From Bacillota bacterium (GTDB lineage Bacteria > Bacillota > Sulfobacillia > RBS10-35 > JAJYVN01): DNA of 51,606 bases. The notes under the pieces were generated by a model. The model did not search any database and was not told where the DNA came from. It worked only from the letters and a program-made list of their open reading frames with translations. How positions within the stretch are numbered: position 1 is the first letter of the stretch; the number at the start of each line of letters is the position of its first letter. The DNA is taken from positions 1-51,606 of the forward strand of contig JAJZMB010000083.1 in assembly GCA_021803205.1 (NCBI GenBank), written 5' to 3'. A program made the position numbers and the translations under genes. Below, piece by piece: positions 26,036 to 34,164 of the stretch.

Positions 26036-27403
26036 TCAGCCGTCCGGCAGGACAGGCGCACCCGCAAGCGGGTCTCCGAGTTCCGCCTGCCAACGAGCGA
26101 GGCAGTCGGCCAGTGCCCGCACGCGGTCCGCCTGCGCGGGATCCGGGGATTGGTCATGCATCTCCCACGGATCCGTCTCCAGGTCGAAGAGCTGGATGCA
26201 CTCAGTGCCGCTGCGCCGGCGCTCCGAACGGTAGTAGCGGATCAGCTTCCAGCGCCCGTCGGTAACCATCCGCTGCACGTCGCGATACATCGCCCATGCG
26301 CTCTGGTGCAGGGTGGGCCGCTGCCCGTGAGCCAGCGGAACAAGGTCCCGCCCCTCCACGGTCGGCGGGACCTGTGTGCCCGTCAGGGCACACAGGGTGG
26401 GGAATAGGTCATAGGACTGCGTCAGCGCTTCCACGCGCCTACCGCGCGGAAGCCCCGGACCCGCCAGGATCAGGGGCACACGGACACTGGGATCGTAAAG
26501 GTTCTGCTTCCCGAACAGACCGTGGCGGCCCACGGCCAGCCCGTGGTCGGCGGTATACACCACCACGGTGTCCTCCGTGTGCCCGCATTCCCGCAGGGCC
26601 GCAAGCACGCGGCCGACGTTGGCGTCCAGGTGGGTGATCATGCCATAGTAGTCGGCGATGTGGCGGCGCACCGTCTCCACCGTCCGGGGGAACGGAGCCA
26701 ACTGCTCATCGCGGACATGCAGTTCCCCGTTGTCGAATGGGTGTTCCGGCAGGAAATTCTCTGGCTGCGGGATGCGCAGCGGATCGTACATCGTTGCGTA
26801 TGGCGGCGGGGCCATGCGTGGGTCGTGGGGTGCAGTGAAGGCAACGTAAAGGCAGAAGGGTTCTGGACCCCGATGGCCGCGCAGGAAGTCGATGGCCGCG
26901 TCGGCGAACAACTCGGTCGAGAAGCCCTGGCCGACGGCGGCGGCGCTCTGCGGGTACGCCCCCGTCGGGTCATAGTCGTGCAGCGGCACCATGCGATGGT
27001 TGCTCATACCGCCGAAGAACAGCCGCCTGCCGCCCGCAAAGCCCCGGGCAAAGCTCTCTTTGTCGTTGTGCCACTTCCCGACGGCGTATGTCCGGTACCC
27101 GGCGCCGCGCAGCAGTTCCGGCAGTATGGGCAGCTCTTCGGGAATGCCGTTTCCGGAGCTGGCGAAATCCCGCGAACCGAGATGGGCGCGAATGGGGTTT
27201 GCGCCCGTGAGCAGGCTCGCGCGCGTCGGCACACAGACGGCGCCGGTGTTGCCACCCATGATGTAGTTGCGGCCGAAGAAGACCCCGCCTGCGGCCAGGG
27301 AGTCCAAGTGGGGGGTCTGGACCACAGGGTCGCCAGCGGACCCCAGGGCGGCGAAGCGATGGTCGTCCGCAACCATCCAGAGGATATTCGGCCGTACCGG
27401 CAT
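26036..27403 (-). CDS. Type I sulfatase, canonical C-x-P-T-R motif
   Basis: 455 residues from an ATG at 27403 behind GAGGGAG; nearby in-frame ATGs at 27409 and 27496 are less supported. It has RPNILWMVADDHRFAALG (metal Asp pair), GAVCVPTRASLLTG with the formylglycine cysteine in the accepted C-x-P-[ST]-R context, GYRTYAVGKWH, FCLYVAFTAPHDPR and VVYTADHGLAVGRHGLFGKQ. The C-terminal segment QRMVTDGRWKLIRYY resembles choline- or heparan-type sulfatases. No signal peptide. It converges on the first sulfatase with a 98-bp gap. Together with the oxidoreductase and solute-binding genes this suggests use of sulfated glycans, an inference from context. Confidence 0.9.
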   Translation of the reverse strand: MPVRPNILWMVADDHRFAALGSAGDPVVQTPHLDSLAAGGVFFGRNYIMGGNTGAVCVPTRASLLTGANPIRAHLGSRDFASSGNGIPEELPILPELLRGAGYRTYAVGKWHNDKESFARGFAGGRRLFFGGMSNHRMVPLHDYDPTGAYPQSAAAVGQGFSTELFADAAIDFLRGHRGPEPFCLYVAFTAPHDPRMAPPPYATMYDPLRIPQPENFLPEHPFDNGELHVRDEQLAPFPRTVETVRRHIADYYGMITHLDANVGRVLAALRECGHTEDTVVVYTADHGLAVGRHGLFGKQNLYDPSVRVPLILAGPGLPRGRRVEALTQSYDLFPTLCALTGTQVPPTVEGRDLVPLAHGQRPTLHQSAWAMYRDVQRMVTDGRWKLIRYYRSERRRSGTECIQLFDLETDPWEMHDQSPDPAQADRVRALADCLARWQAELGDPLAGAPVLPDG

Positions 27404-27583
27404 GCACATCACTCCCTCAGACGGTGGAGGGCCGGCACGGCGCACTCCGACGGCCAGCGCCATCCTCGACGGTACGGTCGGCACACTTTTCGGCATCGGC
27501 CGCCGACACCTGCCGCCTCGGGTCCGGCTAGGCCAGCGGGCGCAAGCCCGTGCCCCGCAAGCTCGTGCGGCGCGCCCACGCGG

Positions 27584-28864
27584 TCAGCCCACGTGGAACT
27601 CCTGCGCAAGCAGCTTCGGCACCGCCGCGTTCCGAAGCTGCACATAGCGGGGCAGGCCCTGCGCGAACGGGGGATAGGCCTCCCCGGCGATCAGCGGCTG
27701 CAGATAGCGCCGGCAGGCCGCCGTGATGGCGAAGCCGTCCTCACTGATGTATTCACGCGGCATGCCGCGTTCGATGTTCGCGACCGACTCCAACGGGGTC
27801 ACGCCGATCTCCCACCGGTACGGGTCGTCCGAAAGACGCACAATCGTCGGCATGACCGCGGTCCGGCCCTCGAGGGCGAGGCGCACGGCCGCCTCTCCGA
27901 CCGCATATGCCTGGTCCACGTCGATCTGCGCGGCGATGTGGCGGGCGGCGCGCTGCAGGTAGTCGGCCACCGCCCAGTGGATCTTGTGCCCCAGTCGTTC
28001 ATGCACCAACTGCGCGAGGACCGGAGCGACGCCGCCCAATTGGGGATGGCCGAAAGCGTCCTGGGTACCCACCTCGCTGATCCGCCGGCCGTCCAGCTGC
28101 CGCAGCCCCTCCGATACGACGACGATGCAGTACCCCACCCGACGCACGGTCTCCTCTACCCTGGTCAGGAAGTCCTGGGGGACGAACGGGATCTCCGGGA
28201 AGAGCAGGAGGTGGGGCGGGTCGCCGGGTTGCTCCGCCGCCAGACCCGCGGCGGCCGTGATCCAACCGGCGTCGCGCCCCATCACCTCCAGCAGGAAGAC
28301 GCGGGTGGAAGTGCGCGCCATGGACGCGACGTCGTAGCTGGCCTCGCGGACGGACACGGCCACATACTTCGCGACGGAGCCGAAGCCCGGGGAGCAGTCG
28401 GTCACCGCCAGGTCGTTGTCAATCGTCTTGGGGATGCCGATGCACGTCAGCGGGTAGTCAAGCCGTTCAGCCATCTGCGAGACCTTCAGCGCGGTGTCCT
28501 GCGAGTCGCCGCCGCCGTTATAGAAGAAGTAGCCGATGGCGTGGGCCCGGAAGACGGAGATCAGCCGCTCGTACTCCTCCCGGTGTTCACCCGGACCGCC
28601 CAGTTGGAACCGGCAGGAGCCGAAGGCGGCGGCCGGCGTGTGGCGCAGGGCCGCGATGTTCTCCGCGGACTCCTGTCCCGTGTCGATCAGGTCCTCCAGC
28701 AGGGCCCCGAGGATTCCGTTCCGGCCGGCGTAGACGGTTCCGATGCGCCCGGCCGCCGCCGCGGCCCGGGCCGCCTGGAGGACTCCGCAGGCAGTGGCGT
28801 TGATGACCGCGGTGGAGCCGCCGGACTGCGCGTAGAAGGCATTCCTGGGTTTGGGTTGCATCAT
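27584..28864 (-). CDS. pfp: 6-phosphofructokinase, probably pyrophosphate-dependent
   Basis: 426 residues from an ATG at 28864 (a second ATG follows directly). The N-terminal AQSGGSTAVINATACGVL binds the phosphate donor. YNGGGDSQDTA has Asp at the position that is Gly in ATP-PFKs. GIPKTIDNDLAVTDCSPGFG carries the Lys typical of PPi-dependent enzymes, and its TIDND includes the catalytic Asp. FLLEVMGRDAGW is the fructose 6-phosphate site. These two diagnostic residues support PPi use. The order Gly-Gly-Gly-Asp-Ser is less usual than GGDDS or GGNDS. It is preceded by a long non-coding stretch and has only a weak Shine-Dalgarno. Confidence 0.85.
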   Translation of the reverse strand: MMQPKPRNAFYAQSGGSTAVINATACGVLQAARAAAAAGRIGTVYAGRNGILGALLEDLIDTGQESAENIAALRHTPAAAFGSCRFQLGGPGEHREEYERLISVFRAHAIGYFFYNGGGDSQDTALKVSQMAERLDYPLTCIGIPKTIDNDLAVTDCSPGFGSVAKYVAVSVREASYDVASMARTSTRVFLLEVMGRDAGWITAAAGLAAEQPGDPPHLLLFPEIPFVPQDFLTRVEETVRRVGYCIVVVSEGLRQLDGRRISEVGTQDAFGHPQLGGVAPVLAQLVHERLGHKIHWAVADYLQRAARHIAAQIDVDQAYAVGEAAVRLALEGRTAVMPTIVRLSDDPYRWEIGVTPLESVANIERGMPREYISEDGFAITAACRRYLQPLIAGEAYPPFAQGLPRYVQLRNAAVPKLLAQEFHVG

Positions 28865-29603
28865 GAACACGCGGCCCGCGCCGTGACGTCCGAGCGGTGC
28901 GTGCCGCGCACGCCTCCCTTCGAATGTCCCACGGCCGGGGTGCCGTCCGCGGACCGTCGGCGCCAACCGTCCCGCCCCGGAGGGAGCCCGGTGGATCGGC
29001 ACCATCCCGATGGGCTCGATCGGCGGAGGCGGCGCGCCCACGCCGCGGGTGCGCCCGGCTGCGGGTTCTGCATGCATGCGCGTGACACCGAGGCTCCGCG
29101 CGGGCAACCGGGAGTCCCTGACCCGCAGCGCATCTGCACGAACGTGCTCCCACCGCGAGTGTGACCTATTCTGCGACCCGCGCCGACAGGGCGTCAACGG
29201 GTCGCATGGGCCTGCTGTGCCGATTTCGGTCGGATCCGCTGCCGCCTGCGTTCCGGGCGGCCGCGCCCGCCCCGTGTCCCACACGGCTGCTGTCCTGGCC
29301 GGCCGCACCGGAATCCCTGGCCGAGCGAAACGGCAGCGGGCAGACAATCCGCTCTGAATGCGGCCGCCGTCCCCAGCACCAGGCCCCTGCGCGCCACAGC
29401 GTCGCTCCTTGCCCCCCAGAGAGCCGCGCGCGCCGGGGCCGCCACCGAGACAAATGCGGTTGGGGACGGCGGCCGCGGCGCAAAGACGGGCCGGCCCGCG
29501 GGGCCGCACGGCACCGCGGAGTCCACTGATCGGCACCGGCGGGCTGCGCGGCCTGGCAGTGCCGCAGACATAGGCCTTCCGATGCCTGGAGAAGCTCACG
29601 TCC
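28865..29603. other. Long divergent intergenic region upstream of the ger operon
   Basis: This 739-bp region lies between pfp (-) and the germinant receptor operon (+). No protein, tRNA or known RNA was recognised. Its main feature is the inverted repeat at 29360-29476. I could not find a convincing sigma-G promoter before gerA, although one is expected from knowledge of such operons. Confidence 0.4.
29360..29476. other. 16-bp perfect inverted repeat with nested arms
   Basis: Arms 29360-29375 (GCGGCCGCCGTCCCCA) and 29461-29476 are exact reverse complements with 85 bases between. Inside, GGCCCC/GGGGCC and TGCGCGC/GCGCGC-type arms continue the pairing, so the whole 117 bases can form one long imperfect hairpin. 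Function unknown; it lies about 130 bases before gerA. Confidence 0.5.
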
Positions 29604-31184
29604 ATGGAAACGGACCTCCGTCGCGCCGTACGCGAACTGACCGAACGCCTGCATCAACTGGCGGCGCTGGAGCTCAATGCGTTGTGGCTCCTCTGCGACA
29701 AGTTGCCCCTGGGGGCCGAGCCCGGCCGGAGGGACATCTTCAGCGTGCTCCTTCGCCGGAGCAGCGATCTGGTGGAATTCGACCTCCCTCCGGCGGGCGG
29801 GCGCATCGCCCACGCCTATTTCCTCTCCTCAATGACCGACACGCAGGTGCTCAACCAGGGTATCGTCGGCGGCATCTCCCCTCACCATCCCGCCGGGGCG
29901 GTGGCAGAACTGCACGCGCCGCCGACGTATGGCGACGCGATCCGGGACGTGCTCTCCGGGTGCGTGCTGCTGCTGGTGGAGGGCATCCCCGGCGGGCTGG
30001 CGGTCGCGGCCCGCGGCTACCCCAAGCGCGGCCTGCAGCCTCCGGTGCTGGAGACCGTGGTGCGCGGCCCGCATGAGGCGTTCAACGAGGACCTGCAGAC
30101 GAACATCTCCCTCCTCCGGCGCCGCCTGCGCGACCCGCGCCTGGTATTCGAGCCGCTGACGCTCGGCCGCTTCTCGCGGACGGAGGTGCGCCTGGGCTAC
30201 GTGGAGGGGCTGGCCGATCCGCGGATCGTCAGTGAGGCGCGGCGACGACTGGCCGCCATGGCCACCACGGCGGCCGTGGATTCGAACTACATCGAGGAGT
30301 CGATCACAGACGATCCGTACACGATTTTTCCCCAGATCGACTTCACCGAACGCCCGGACGTGGTGGTCGTGGGTTTGACGGAGGGGCGCTTCACGATCCT
30401 GGTCGACGGGGCCAACGACGCGCTGATCGCGCCGGTGACCTTCTGGTCCTTCATGCAGGCGGCAGACGATTACTACCAGAACTATTACGCGGGAACATTC
30501 CTGCGCCTGCTGCGCTATGCCTTTCTGACCATCGCCCTCACCATGCCCGCCCTGTACATTGCGCTCACCACCTTCCACCAGCAGATGATCCCGACGTCTC
30601 TTCTGCTGTCGCTGATGCGCAACAACGTCGGCGTCCCCTTCCCGGCGCTGGTCGAGGCGCTGATCATGGAGATCACCCTTGAGATCCTGCGCGAGGCCGG
30701 GCTGCACCTGCCGCAGAAACTGGGCACCAGCCTCTCGGTCGTCGGCGCCCTGGTCATCGGCGAGGCCGTCGTGAGCTCCGGCCTCGTCTCCTGGCCCGTG
30801 GTGGCCGTGGTGGCGATCACAGCCATCGCCAACTTCGCGATCCCGCGCTGGACGATGGCCCTCGCCATCCGTTTCCTCCGCTTTGGTGAAATGCTCGCCG
30901 CCGCCATGTTCGGTCTCCCCGGCATCCTGGTGGTGACCACCGCGATCGTGGTCCACCTGGTCGACCTGCGCAGCTTCGGCGTGCCCTACCTCTTCCCGGT
31001 GGCACCTCTGGATCCGGCCCGGTTGCAGGACACCTTTGCGCGGATGCCGCACTGGACGCCCCAGCGGCGTCCCCGCCTGCTGGCGCCGGCCTGGCGCGGC
31101 CGCTCCGGCCGCCGGGCCCGTAAGCCGGAGCCCACCGGTGCGCCGGGGTCCAACCCGCGCTCGACCTGGCGGGCACGCGCATGA
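29604..31184 (+). CDS. gerAA: Spore germinant receptor subunit A (GerAA/GerKA family)
   Basis: 526 residues. GerA-family A subunits sit in the spore inner membrane and, with B and C subunits, form the nutrient-gated germination receptor. The N-terminal soluble domain has RRSSDLVEFDLPPAGGRIAH, LETVVRGPHEAFNEDLQTN and GRFSRTEVRLGYVEGLADP. The membrane part (about residues 290-460) contains YYAGTFLRLLRYAFLTIAL, RNNVGVPFPALVEALIMEI and GTSLSVVGALVIGEAVV. The Arg/Pro-rich tail is not conserved. The ATG at 29604 has GGAGAAG upstream. Its stop overlaps the next gene (ATGA), so the four genes are coupled. Confidence 0.95.
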   Translation: METDLRRAVRELTERLHQLAALELNALWLLCDKLPLGAEPGRRDIFSVLLRRSSDLVEFDLPPAGGRIAHAYFLSSMTDTQVLNQGIVGGISPHHPAGAVAELHAPPTYGDAIRDVLSGCVLLLVEGIPGGLAVAARGYPKRGLQPPVLETVVRGPHEAFNEDLQTNISLLRRRLRDPRLVFEPLTLGRFSRTEVRLGYVEGLADPRIVSEARRRLAAMATTAAVDSNYIEESITDDPYTIFPQIDFTERPDVVVVGLTEGRFTILVDGANDALIAPVTFWSFMQAADDYYQNYYAGTFLRLLRYAFLTIALTMPALYIALTTFHQQMIPTSLLLSLMRNNVGVPFPALVEALIMEITLEILREAGLHLPQKLGTSLSVVGALVIGEAVVSSGLVSWPVVAVVAITAIANFAIPRWTMALAIRFLRFGEMLAAAMFGLPGILVVTTAIVVHLVDLRSFGVPYLFPVAPLDPARLQDTFARMPHWTPQRRPRLLAPAWRGRSGRRARKPEPTGAPGSNPRSTWRARA

Positions 31185-32383
31185 TCAGCGCACGCATGCG
31201 GCGCAGGACGGCCGCCCTGGCGGTCCTGGTCCTGCTCAGCCTCGCGCTCTCGGGCTGCTGGGACCGGGTCGAACTCGCCGACCTCGATCTGGTCTCCGGC
31301 GTCGCCTTCGATGCGGTCCCGAACGGAGGCTTCCGCATCACGGCCAGTATCGTCCTGCCGCAGAATCTGACGGGTGCGGGCGGTGCGGGCGGCGCGGGCG
31401 GTGGGGGCGGCGGGCCCGCGGAAGCGGTGGTCAGCGCCACGGGCGCCACGATCGGCGAGGCGATCGCGGCCCTGGGCCAAGGCCTCCCCGGCCACATCTT
31501 CTGGGGTCACACCCGCGTCATCCTGATTGGGGAGGGCCTCGCCCGGCGGGGTGTCCAGCCGGTGCTGGATTTCTTCCTGCGCTCTCCGGAGACGCGCCTG
31601 GCCACCGACCTGCTTGTGGTGCGCGGGGAGGCGGGGCCGTTGCTGCAACTGAGCCCGCCGTTCCGCGTCCCGGGCACAGACGTGTTGTACGAGCATCTCC
31701 GCCGTCAGCGGGAGCCGCGCGCCTTTATCTACGAAGTGGCGCAGTCCATCCGGACGGCGTCCGGGGCGACCCTCATCCCCGAGGTGCATGTCGGTCCTCC
31801 CGCGCCGGGAGGTTCCCCCGGCGGAGGTGGGTCGGGCGGGGCCACCGCGCCGCCGACGCTGGTATTTTGCGGCACGGGGGTGCTGCAGCGGGGACGGCTG
31901 ACCGGTTGGTTGAACGAGACGCAAATGCGCGGCGCCATGTGGCTTCTTGGCACGACGCGGCGGGCGACGGTGGAGCTGAACTCGCCCCGGGGTACGGTCA
32001 CCGTCGCCGTGGACAAGGTCCACATCCACCGCCGGGCGGTGCGCCTGGCTGGCGGCGTCCCCGCCGTGCGCATCCGCATCGCCGCCGAGGGCATGGTCGG
32101 CGAGGTCGATAGGGGCAAGGTGCCGTTGCAGGATCCCCAATACCTGATCCAATTGTCGAACATCCTGGCGGCATCCATCCGCGGCGAGGCGGACGCCGCC
32201 CTGGCCGCCGCCCGCTCCGAGGATGTCGACTTCCTGCAGTTCGGGCGCCTGGTGGCGGCGGACCAGCCCGCCCTCTGGAACCCCGTGCACAGCACCTGGC
32301 GGCAGATCTTCCCGACGCTGCGCGTCGTGATCACCGTCCTGGCCCACGTCCGTTACGTCGGCAACCTGGTGAGGTTGTCATGA
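31181..32383 (+). CDS. gerAC: Spore germinant receptor lipoprotein subunit C (GerAC family)
   Basis: 400 residues. The signal peptide ends in a lipobox LALSGCWDRVEL; the CWDxxEL motif after the lipid-modified Cys is typical of Ger(x)C proteins. Family segments include VSGVAFDA, GHTRVILIGEGLARRGVQPVL, and ALVI-like C-terminal strands near VQDP. A Gly/Ala-rich insertion (about residues 63-78) and a Pro/Gly-rich one (about 205-225) are unusual and reflect local GC-rich sequence. It starts within the gerAA stop and its own stop overlaps gerAB. The protein would be exposed on the outer face of the spore inner membrane. Confidence 0.94.
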   Translation: MISARMRRRTAALAVLVLLSLALSGCWDRVELADLDLVSGVAFDAVPNGGFRITASIVLPQNLTGAGGAGGAGGGGGGPAEAVVSATGATIGEAIAALGQGLPGHIFWGHTRVILIGEGLARRGVQPVLDFFLRSPETRLATDLLVVRGEAGPLLQLSPPFRVPGTDVLYEHLRRQREPRAFIYEVAQSIRTASGATLIPEVHVGPPAPGGSPGGGGSGGATAPPTLVFCGTGVLQRGRLTGWLNETQMRGAMWLLGTTRRATVELNSPRGTVTVAVDKVHIHRRAVRLAGGVPAVRIRIAAEGMVGEVDRGKVPLQDPQYLIQLSNILAASIRGEADAALAAARSEDVDFLQFGRLVAADQPALWNPVHSTWRQIFPTLRVVITVLAHVRYVGNLVRLS

Positions 32384-33564
32384 GCCCGCACGCCGCCAGC
32401 GGTCCCGAGGCCACCGATCCGTCGGCCCTGACACCGCTGCAGATCGGCGTCAGTACCATGGCGATGATCGGCGTGACGGCGGTGGCCGGCCTGCCGACCC
32501 TCCTGACCGCCTATGCCGGCCAGGAGGGGTGGATCTCGGCCCTGATCGCCGTGCCGGCCGGGTTGGTCCCGCTGGTCCTGCTCTACGACCTGGACCGGCG
32601 GCAGCCGGGGCTGACGCTCGTCCAGCACGCGCGGCGGGCGCTCGGGCCGATCGGCGGGCTGCTGCTCAGCCTCCCGCTCCTGATGCTGCTGTCCTCCACC
32701 ACCCCGCTCGGTGCCCACCAGCAGGCGGACATCGTCGGCATGGAGGCCCTGCGCCGTACGCCGACGGTTGTCGTGGTGGGGCTCTTCCTGCTGGTCCCGC
32801 TGTATGCGGCGCGCCAGGGACGGGAGGTGCTGGCACGGCTGACTACGCTGTCTGTGGCGGTCGCGATCGGTGCCCTCCTGCTCATCGGTGCGACCAGTCT
32901 CCGTTCAGTACGCGGGGAGAACCTGCAACCGGTCTTCGCGCTCGGCTGGGTCCCGCTGCTGCAGGGCGCCGCCCCGGCGGCCGCCTGGTATGCGGAAACG
33001 GCCGTGCTCGGGCTGCTGCTGCCGTTCCGGGCCACGGAGCGGCGGGCCGCATGGGCCGCCGCCGCCGCCGGCCTGGTCATCGTCGGCCTGCAGGTCTCCC
33101 TGGTCACCGCCTGGGACCTCAGTATCTTCGGTCCGCTGGCGGACCAGATGGTCTTCGCCCTCTTCCAGGTCACACGGGTGTCCAACCTCGCGGAGTTCCT
33201 GACCCACATGGACTCGATTCTGATCATCGCCTGGGTGGCCGGCGAGATGGCGCGCATGGGGCTCTGGCTCTATTGCCTGTGTCTGGCGTTCAGCCAGTGG
33301 CTCGGGCTCCGCGACTACCGGCCGCTGACCCTACCGGTGGCGGCCGCCGTCGCTATCGGGGCCTGCACCTGGTTTCAGAACGCATCGCAGTTCAATGCGT
33401 GGGTCATGCGCGTCTGGCCCTTCTGGGGTCTGGCTCTGGGCATCGGCTCGCCGCTGCTGGTGTGGCTCGCCGTGGTCCTCCGCGGGACAGGTGCGGGCCG
33501 GCGGCAGGCGCGGCCGGCCGCCGGGAGTGCCCGCGCGGCGTGCGCGGGACCGGGCCGGACATGA
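32380..33564 (+). CDS. gerAB: Spore germinant receptor permease-like subunit B (GerAB family)
   Basis: 394 residues with about ten hydrophobic helices. B subunits belong to the amino acid/polyamine/organocation transporter fold and carry the germinant-binding site. The N-terminus reads ALTPLQIGVSTMAMIGVTAV, and helices with LIAVPAGLVPLVLLYDL and MDSILIIAWVAGEMARMGLWL are visible. The C-terminus after residue 370 is Arg/Ala-rich. The start overlaps gerAC by 4 bases and the stop overlaps the next small gene by 4 bases. Gene order A-C-B differs from the B. subtilis gerA order A-B-C but is common in other ger operons. Confidence 0.93.
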   Translation: MSPHAASGPEATDPSALTPLQIGVSTMAMIGVTAVAGLPTLLTAYAGQEGWISALIAVPAGLVPLVLLYDLDRRQPGLTLVQHARRALGPIGGLLLSLPLLMLLSSTTPLGAHQQADIVGMEALRRTPTVVVVGLFLLVPLYAARQGREVLARLTTLSVAVAIGALLLIGATSLRSVRGENLQPVFALGWVPLLQGAAPAAAWYAETAVLGLLLPFRATERRAAWAAAAAGLVIVGLQVSLVTAWDLSIFGPLADQMVFALFQVTRVSNLAEFLTHMDSILIIAWVAGEMARMGLWLYCLCLAFSQWLGLRDYRPLTLPVAAAVAIGACTWFQNASQFNAWVMRVWPFWGLALGIGSPLLVWLAVVLRGTGAGRRQARPAAGSARAACAGPGRT

Positions 33565-33794
33565 TCGGTGCGGTCGCCGTCTTCGTCCTCTTCTGGGTGT
33601 GGGAGCGGCGCAACCTCGCCGGTTGGAGTACCGGCGAGCGGGCCGCCTTCTGGGCCGCGTGGGCCGTGACGCTCGCCTGGTCGATCGCGGTCGAGGCGCA
33701 CCTGCGCGTGCCGACGCTGCCGGGGATGACCGACCACCTGTTCCTGCCGCTGGCGCACGCCCTCCTCCGCCAACACCCTGACGTGTACTGGTGA
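33561..33794 (+). CDS. Small two-helix membrane protein, candidate germinant-receptor D subunit
   Basis: 77 residues from an ATG overlapping the gerAB stop (ATGA), so it is very probably the fourth gene of the ger operon. Two hydrophobic segments, IGAVAVFVLFWVWE (residues 2-15) and AAFWAAWAVTLAWSIAVEA (about 28-46), flank a short polar loop. Small two-helix proteins called D subunits, encoded in ger operons of Bacillus species, are known to modulate receptor function; size, topology and position match. I recognise no sequence motif shared with a named D protein, so the assignment is from context. Confidence 0.7.
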   Translation: MIGAVAVFVLFWVWERRNLAGWSTGERAAFWAAWAVTLAWSIAVEAHLRVPTLPGMTDHLFLPLAHALLRQHPDVYW

Positions 33795-34164
33795 ACGTAT
33801 ATGCGCAAATGTGCGGGGTCGGAACATAGATGACACATATCTACCACACCTTCTCGTCCGCCAAATAGTGCACATCTCCTCACTACGCACGGATATACGG
33901 GGATGCAGTGCAAACGGGGCGGAGAGAATGTGTCATCTATATTACTGTATACCTTCCACTTTATTGCGAGGACCTGACAGACGCCGTTAGCCTGACGTTG
34001 TGCCGTGATCCCCCACTGAGACCGAGTGCCGCGGGTGGGGTCGGCGCCACCGGCGGCGGGCGGGAGTTGGCGGTTGCCGGCCGCGGGGCCCGTCCCGATC
34101 CGGTGGGGTGTGCGGCGCGACGGTGGCGAAAGGAGTGCCGAGATTGGGTGGAACCGGCGGGGGC
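33795..34164. other. AT-rich island between the ger operon and the permease gene
   Basis: Bases 33795-33970 are clearly richer in A and T than anything near them (for example CATCTATATTACTGTATACC around 33934-33953). The rest returns to high GC. The AT-rich part holds the inverted repeat at 33826-33940. No gene was recognised. Possible explanations are a regulatory region, or foreign DNA left by an insertion. Confidence 0.45.
33826..33940. other. 13-bp perfect inverted repeat forming a long imperfect hairpin
   Basis: ATAGATGACACAT (33826-33838) and ATGTGTCATCTAT (33928-33940) are exact reverse complements with 89 bases between. Inner pairs CCGCC/GGCGG and TGCAC/GTGCA continue the fold. The span of 115 bases equals that of 4497-4611 and is close to 29360-29476. 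Role unknown. Confidence 0.5.

Noticed and set aside
26522..29164. 880-codon open frame on the plus strand opposite the sulfatase and PFK
   Set aside because: The opposite strand has recognised catalytic motifs in both genes; this frame has none.
29829..31052. 407-codon minus-strand frame opposite gerAA
   Set aside because: His/Asp/Gln-rich mirror of a conserved GerA protein, with no independent support.
30986..32347. 453-codon minus-strand frame opposite gerAC
   Set aside because: Antisense shadow; GerAC has a lipobox and family motifs on the plus strand.
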